DNA of 64,000 nt from Atherinomorus stipes. Lineage: Eukaryota > Chordata > Actinopteri > Atheriniformes > Atherinidae. Location: the NCBI GenBank assembly GCA_023101725.1, contig JALJCO010001235.1, forward strand, positions 294,030 through 358,029. Reading direction: 5' to 3'. The notes under the pieces were generated by a model. That model was not told where the DNA came from and ran no database searches. It saw only the letters and a list, made by a program, of their open reading frames with translations. The position numbers and the translations under genes are program-made. Below are positions 58,662 through 64,000 of this stretch, piece by piece (within the stretch, counting starts at the first letter, position 1; every line of letters starts with the position of its first letter).

Positions 58662-59221
58662 TGTCGTAGCGCAACCCTTCCGGTAGCTAATCAGAAGTGC
58701 TGTTCGTTAAGAATAATAGAAGAGAACTAATGTTGACTTTTGCCATCGTACAGACCTTAAGTGTGGATGTCAGCAGCGTGGTGTTTGCAGTCAGGCACCT
58801 CGTTGGTCAGCCTGCTAGCAGTGGCTGAGCCAAGATGATGCAGCGGTGAAGAATCACAGACGCGTCGCTTGCGGTTACACGTTTATTACAATATAACTGG
58901 TCAAATACGGCAAAGGACTGTGTCTTCAGACCCTGTAAGTGTCTCAGCGGTCAAAACGGAGTCCCCAGGTCCAGCTGTCTGTAGTCCGCGCTCGCTCACG
59001 TTCTGAAGGACCCCCTCTTCCTGTTTACTGTGATGCTTTATAGGAGCCTGTCAGAACCCTCCCCACCTGACATTCAGTCTGATGGGAGTCGTCTGTGGAT
59101 GACACGTCAGCTTGGGATCTAGGTTCATAATTTGTCATGTCGCCCTAATTTATCAGTCGTCCTTGTCCTTGTCATAATCTTAACAGTATATATCTATAGA
59201 GTCAGACAGTCTGCCACCACA
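58662..59221 (-). repeat. ERV LTR 3 (5' LTR of body 1)
   Basis: 560 bp, ends TG...CA. On the minus strand it begins TGTGGTGGCAGAC. A TATA box (TATAAAG, 59036-59042) and a poly(A) signal AATAAA (58882-58887) define U3-R-U5. Very similar to LTR 2. The outer edge directly abuts GGAGACACTTCCTCC of the V cassette 4 promoter region, so it inserted there in antisense. Confidence 0.88.
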
Positions 59222-59287
59222 GGAGACACTTCCTCCATGGTCTCAGCAGAGCTGAACTGCTTTCAGACGACTGCTGGTCAGGTTTTC

Positions 59288-59652
59288 ATGCTGAACATGA
59301 TCATGGATCTGAGGATGATGATGATGATGATGGTTCTGGTCTGTGGAGGCTGAGAATGTGACGGAGGTCAGAGGAGAGCTGGGAAAAGATGTGACTTTAA
59401 CCTGCAGCTTTAGAGATGCAGACATCGATATTACTGAGTACTTGATGATCCACAGTCATCTGAAATGTGTTGGACGGAGTTTAACCAGAACAAAAGCTAA
59501 ATTCTGCTCTCCTGAGTTTCAAACCAAATATCTGATTCAGGGTAACAGCCTCCTGATTAGAAACATGGTAGCAGAGGACAGCAGGCTTTACTTCTGTGGC
59601 AGGATGAAAAATGAGAATATTGTCTTCATGGACTCTCTCCGTCTGGTCTCAG
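59288..59652 (+). pseudogene. Ig V cassette 4 (leader + V), frameshifted
   Basis: Leader MLNMIMDLRMMMMMMVLV, then two bases are missing relative to cassette 3 (GGTCTGTGG against GGTCTCTGTGG), giving a stop shortly after. The V frame continues open from about 59343: first Cys (LTCS), an altered C strand (DIDITEYLMIH, core Trp replaced and two residues inserted), NMVAEDSRLYFCG with the second Cys, and a donor GTAAGA in phase 1. It cannot be secreted as assembled. It lies 66 bp from the outer ERV LTR. Confidence 0.7.
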
Positions 59653-60270
59653 GTAAGATCCACATTTTCATTCCTGATGATATAAGATGCAGAAACTCAG
59701 TAAAACCCGTCTACAGCTGACTTGTCTTCAAAGAAATTCAGAACAGTTTTGTTCATTTGTGAAAAACATTTCCTCAGTTTATGTAGACTGAAATCATCAG
59801 ACTCCGACTCCTTCGCTGCTGTTCTGTCCGACCTTTGTTTGCTCGGCTAAGAAAAGCATAGTTAAAATGTGACATACACACACACACACATATGAATAAA
59901 GTCCATCAACACAACACACGGAGTCATTGTCATATTTGTCTTGATGCATGTGGTGTAACATCCTTGAGGGCATCACTCTTTAGGTGTACTGCCTTTGAGG
60001 TGGTGTCACATGAGGAAGACGCCGTTGGCAAATATAGTCCAGTTGTTGCGTGCGCTTTGGAGATCTAGAGGAAAATGGTGCTGGGCCATTAAGTTGGGCA
60101 ATGAACACCTTTCATTCTTTAAGCTTTGAGACCCCGTCAGTCTGTGCTAAATTTAGTCGCTGTGCAGAGCAGTGTGTGAATGATTGGTGCCTCTACTTAG
60201 TTTTGGATGCTTAGTTCAGATGACAGACTTCTGTGCCGTCCTACCACTGCACTGCTACTTTATTCAGACA
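59653..60270. other. Unassigned; short CA repeat
   Basis: (CA)n at about 59875-59892. No transmembrane exon comparable to 28131-28271 was found downstream of cassette 4. Confidence 0.4.
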
Positions 60271-60274
60271 TTAA

Positions 60275-62409
60275 AGGCGCTATAGAAGATGTTTCAGCAT
60301 TTCAGAAAGCAGAGATGTTTGCGTGTTTTGAATTATGCACATGCGCAAAACCAACCTGCTAGATTCACACTCACAGCTCCCTCCCCCGACCACAGAACAA
60401 CGTGCACGAGCCACTCGCAGGTACAGATTCTCCATCATGTCACAAATGCAAGTAAAGCAGATGTTGTCTGAACGTTGCTAACTGCTAGCAGAATGATGTT
60501 AGCTACCTGCTGTAAACATCAGACAAGTGCGTGCAGCTTCCGGGACGCAGTATTATTCTCACTAATCAATCACTCTCATTGATCAGTCCTAGCTCATTCC
60601 TGTTGAACTGACCGTCAATCACTCTTTACTGCGGTAGTAAAAGTGATTGATGAGCCAATACAGGGAGTGCAGAATTATTTGGCAAATGAGTATTTTGACC
60701 ACATCATCCTTTTTATGCATGTTGTCTTACTCCAAGCTGTATAGGCTGAAAGCCTACTACCAATTAAGCATATCAGGTGATGTGCATCTCTGTAATGAGA
60801 AGGGGTGTGGTCTAATGACATCAACACGCTATATCAGCTGTATTAGGCAAACATAATTATTAGTCAACTTAACCATAAACAAATATATACCCATTTCAAT
60901 TATTTATTTTCACCAGGGAAACCAATATAACAGCTCAACATTCACAAATATACATTTCTGACATTAAAAAACAAAACAAAAACCAATCAGTGACCAATAT
61001 AGCCACCTTTCTTTGCAAGTACACTCAAAAGCTGCCATCCATGGATCCTGTTAATGTTTTGATCTGTTCAGCATCAACATGCAGCAGCAACCACAGCCTC
61101 CCAGACACTGTTCAGAGAGGTGGACTGTTTTCCCTCCTTGTAAATCTCACATTTGATGAGGGACCACAGGTTCTCTATGGGGTTCAGATCAGGTGAACAA
61201 GGAGGCCATGTCATTAGTTTTTCTTCTTTTATACCCTTTCTTGCCAGCCACGCTGTGGAGTACTTGGATGCGTGTGATGGAGCATTGTCCTGCATGAAAA
61301 TCATGTTTTTCTTGAAGGATGCGGACTTCTTCCTGTACCACTGCTTGAAGAAGGTGTCTTCCAGAAACTGGCAGTAGGACTGGGAGTTGACTTGACTCCA
61401 TCCTCAACCCGAAAAGGCCCCACAAGCTCATCTTTGATGATACCAGCCCATACCAGTACCCCACCTCCACCTTGCTGGCATCTGAGTTGGACTGGAGCTC
61501 TCTGTCCTTTACCGATCAGCCACGGGCCCATCCATCTGGCCCATCAAGACTCACTCTCATTTCATCAGTCCATAAAACCTTAGAAAAATCGGTCTGAGAT
61601 ATTTCTTGGCCCAGTCTTGACGTTTCAGCTTGTGTGTCTTGTTCAGTGGTGGTCGTTTTTCAGCCTCTTATCTTGGCCATGTCTCTGAGTATTGCACACC
61701 TTGTGCTTTTGGGCACTCCAGTGATGTTGCAGCTCTGAAATATGGCAAAACTGCTGGCAAGTGGCATCTTGGCAGCTGCATGCTTGACTTTTCTCAGTTC
61801 ATGGGAAGTTATTTTGTGCCTTGGTTTTTCCACACGTTTCTTGCGACCCTGTTGACTATTTTGAATGAAACACTTATTTGTTGGATGATCACGCTTAGAA
61901 GCTTGGCAATTTTAGGAGTGCTGCATCTCTCTGCAAGATATCTCACCATTTTTTACTTTTTCAGAGCCTGTCAAGTCGCTCTTCTGACCCATTTTGCCAA
62001 AGGAAAGGAAGTTGCCTCATAATTATGTTTGCCTAATACACCTGACACAGGGTGTTGATGTCATTAGACCACACCCCTTCTTATGACAGAGATGCACATC
62101 ACCTGATATGCTTAATTGGTAGTAGGCTTTCGGCCTATACAGCTTGGAGTAAGACAACATGCATAAAGAGGATGATATGGTCAAAATACTCATTTGCCTA
62201 ATAATTCTGCACTCCCTCTAGACAAATGAAAAAGTTAAGGAATGTAGAGATGATTGGAGGATGTGTTTTCAGTCCCATTACTTTCACAGCTGATGTGTAA
62301 TAATATTTATATTTTTAAAGCTTTTAATTAATCAGTGTGTATGGGGTATTGAACCTAATTTTACTGAATATTGCAAAAATTGTTGAAAGAAACATCTTCT
62401 ATAATGCCT
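60275..62409. mobile_element. TTAA family D element, split by a Tc1 element
   Basis: TTAA (60271-60274) precedes AGGCGCTATAGAAGATGTTT. The inverted end AACATCTTCTATAATGCCT precedes TTAA (62410-62413). Without the nested Tc1 (60661-62218) the element is about 0.58 kb and non-coding. Related to the 113-bp copy at 37047. Confidence 0.8.
60661..62218 (-). pseudogene. Tc1/mariner element with long TIRs and broken transposase
   Basis: TA dinucleotides flank CAGGGAGTGCAGAATTATTT and its inverted end (AATAATTCTGCACTCCCTC). The TIRs are about 200 bp. Transposase pieces on the minus strand: VLVWAGIIKDELVGPFRVED (about 61301-61531), MQDNAPSHASKYSTAWLARK and WPPCSPDLNPIENLWSLIK (61074-61304) with the second and third catalytic acids. 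Frameshifts and stops separate them. Inserted in a TTAA element. Confidence 0.88.
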
Positions 62410-62659
62410 TTAAAATCTTTCAAGAAACGGGTGATAAGTGTAGTGATGTCATCAGCCTAACCTGCCACTTGTAACATCTCCACACGTAACAAACCGCTCT
62501 TCGACACCTGCCTCCATCACATAACAAAAGGGCAAACTCCACTGGAAAAGAGTGAAGCCGGAAGGTAAAGTTAAATAATAAGTAGTTTTTTTCTTCATCC
62601 ACTAGGGGCTCCAAAACAGAGCAAAACTCCATAGACTCCCATGTTAAAAAGATCAACTT

Positions 62660-62868
62660 CACAGCAGAAATAAACATGTTTCCAGCAGAAATAAACAATT
62701 TATAACAGAAATAAACATGTTTACAGTAGAAATGAACATTTTTATAGCAGAAATAAACAATTCATAGTAGAGATAAACATGTTTACAATAGAAATAAACA
62801 TGTTTACAGCAAAAATAAACATGTTTACAGTAGAAATTGACATGTTTTCAGCAGAAATAAACACAAAT
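62660..62868. repeat. 24-25-bp minisatellite, about nine units
   Basis: Imperfect units of the type ACAGTAGAAATAAACATGTTT. Runs up to the Tc1/mariner element that follows. Confidence 0.8.
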
Positions 62869-62872
62869 ACAG

Positions 62873-64000
62873 GTACTACCCAAAAATTTGAATACCCTGA
62901 AAAAGTTCATGTATTTCTATAATTCAACTTGAAAAGGTGGAATTTACATATTGTATAGACAAATTATATGCAAATCAATATATTTCAAGCTTTTATTTGT
63001 TTGAATGTTGCTGATTAGAAGTTGCAGCTTTAGAAAACCTCAAATTCTAAAACTCAAGAAATTAGAATATTGCATTAAATCAATTAAAAAAGGACTGTGA
63101 ATACAAAAAAGTCGGGCCTCCTAAGGTAAAATCTTGCATCTGTACTTGGTTGGGGCCTCTTTTGCGCGAATGTCTGCCTTAACCCGGCGTGGCATGGATG
63201 CTACCAGCTTGTGGCATATCTCAGGTGTTATGGAAGAAAAACATGCTTCCATCACAGCCTTGAGCTCTTCTCTATTGTTTGGTCTCTTCCTGTTCAGCTT
63301 TGACAACGCTCCACATGTTTTCGATGGGGTTCAGGTCAGGTGAGTTTGCGGGCCAATCAAGCATGGTTGTTGAACCAAGATTTTGTACTTTTGGCAATGT
63401 GGGCAGGTGCCAAGTCTGCATCCCCATACAGCTGGTCTGCTGAAGCAAGCATGAAGGTCTCCAAAATGTCCTGGTAGACGGCTGCATTTATGCTGGACTT
63501 AATGAAGCTCACAGGTCCATTCCTTATGAAGTCCTCCACACTTTTGAATGACCCTTTCCTGACCATCTTCTCCAGGCTGCTGTCAGCCCTCCGGCTTATC
63601 CACCGTTTTCTTCCACACTTATTCCTTCCACTTAACTGTCCATTAATGTGCTTTGAGACAGCACTCAGAGAACATCCAGCTTCTTTTGCTATCACTTTTT
63701 GTGTCTTTCCCACCTTGTGCAGGGAGTCAATGATGGTTTTCTGCACAACTGTCAGATCAGCAGTCTTCCCCATGATTGTGAATTCTTTCAAACCAAGACA
63801 GGAGCTTTTAAAAGGCTCAGGGCACTTATGGAGGTGTTTTGGATTACTTACCTGATTAGAATATGACACTCTGAGCTACAATACTGGAGCTTTTCACAGT
63901 ATTCTATTTTTTGAGTTTTAGAATTTGAGGTTTTCTAAAGCTGCAAGTCCTAGTCAACAACATCCAAACAAATAAAAGCTTGAAATGTATTGATTCACAT
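62873..64000 (-). pseudogene. Tc1/mariner element, internally deleted, runs off window
   Basis: The left TIR (TACTACCCAAAAATTTGAAT...) and the right TIR (about 63855-64000 and beyond, AGGTTTTCTAAAGCTGCAAG) are inverted repeats. The transposase starts MGKTADLTVVQKTIIDSLHK, with a helix-turn-helix VIAKEAGCSLSAVSKHI. It then jumps from SFKSVEDFIRN to GPVSFIKSSINAAVYQDILE, so part of the central domain is missing. It ends with pieces LDWPANSPDLNPIENMWSVV and KLNRKRPNNREELKAVMEAC in shifted frames. Inactive. Confidence 0.88.

Larger units (their letters stand above)
40498..59221 (-). mobile_element. Tandem endogenous retrovirus array (three LTRs, two full bodies, one truncated)
   Basis: Read on the minus strand the order is LTR (58662-59221), body 1 (51512-58661), LTR (50952-51511), body 2 (43784-50951), LTR (43222-43783), then a third body cut within gag at 40498. 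Neighbouring bodies share the LTR between them, the product expected of LTR-LTR recombination between copies. RNase H with SAQRAEL-type spacing is gamma/epsilon-like. All bodies carry frameshifts, and integrase and env are not recognisable. The element is non-functional as assembled. Confidence 0.85.

Noticed and set aside
61392..62022. Plus-strand open frames of 63 and 130 codons
   Set aside because: Antisense shadow of the degraded Tc1 transposase.

Overview
The window looks like intergenic and immune-gene DNA from a ray-finned (teleost) fish. The signs are many Tc1/mariner, hAT, piggyBac-type (TTAA) and Harbinger-like elements, an L2 retrotransposon, an L1-like element with a very G-rich tail, a degraded fish endogenous retrovirus (ERV), and fish-type immunoglobulin V (IgV) receptor exons with introns. 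No bacterial operons, rRNA genes, CRISPR arrays or functional tRNA genes were seen. The species cannot be named from sequence alone. Most of the window is mobile-element DNA, often nested. The genic signal is a small cluster of immunoglobulin-superfamily exons.

Layout. 0-17 kb: MITEs and Tc1 remains, several with readable target-site duplications (TSDs): TTAA elements at 0.1, 9.5 and 14.1 kb, hAT elements at 1.1 and 6.0 kb, and a Harbinger-like element at 15.7 kb. 17.3-21.1 kb: a partial IgV exon on +, a TTAA MITE in the putative intron, and a 5'-truncated L2 on the minus strand that may have landed in the next exon. 22.7-27 kb: an L1-like 3' end on the minus strand whose tail is about 3.5 kb of G-rich sequence (C-rich on +). 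27.7-31.8 kb: an Ig receptor gene on the minus strand with two leader+V cassettes (31.6 and 30.2 kb), one transmembrane exon and one cytoplasmic exon. 32-39.6 kb: a 586-bp long-TIR element with a 9-bp duplication, a THAP-like exon remnant, MITEs, a tRNA-like repeat and a piggyBac transposase fossil. 39.7 kb: a third leader+V exon, on +. 40.5-59.2 kb: a tandem ERV array on the minus strand (LTR-body-LTR-body-LTR-truncated body). 59.3 kb: a fourth leader+V exon on +, with the outermost LTR directly in front of it. 60.2-64 kb: a TTAA element split by a Tc1 element, a minisatellite, and a second Tc1/mariner copy running off the window end.

Function. The 31.6, 28.2 and 27.8 kb exons together could encode a small type I membrane protein: signal peptide, one V domain, short stalk, one membrane helix and a short tail. 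Splice phases agree (phase 1 to phase 1). The other V copies are damaged: 1-nt frameshift (30 kb), loss of the second V cysteine (39.7 kb), 2-nt frameshift and loss of the core tryptophan (59.3 kb), or a missing 5' half (17.4 kb). The locus therefore reads as a fast-evolving receptor family being duplicated and broken up by transposons. The ERV units keep LTRs, a primer-binding-like site, a gag zinc knuckle (one unit), reverse-transcriptase remains and RNase H. No integrase or env is recognisable, and all units carry frameshifts.
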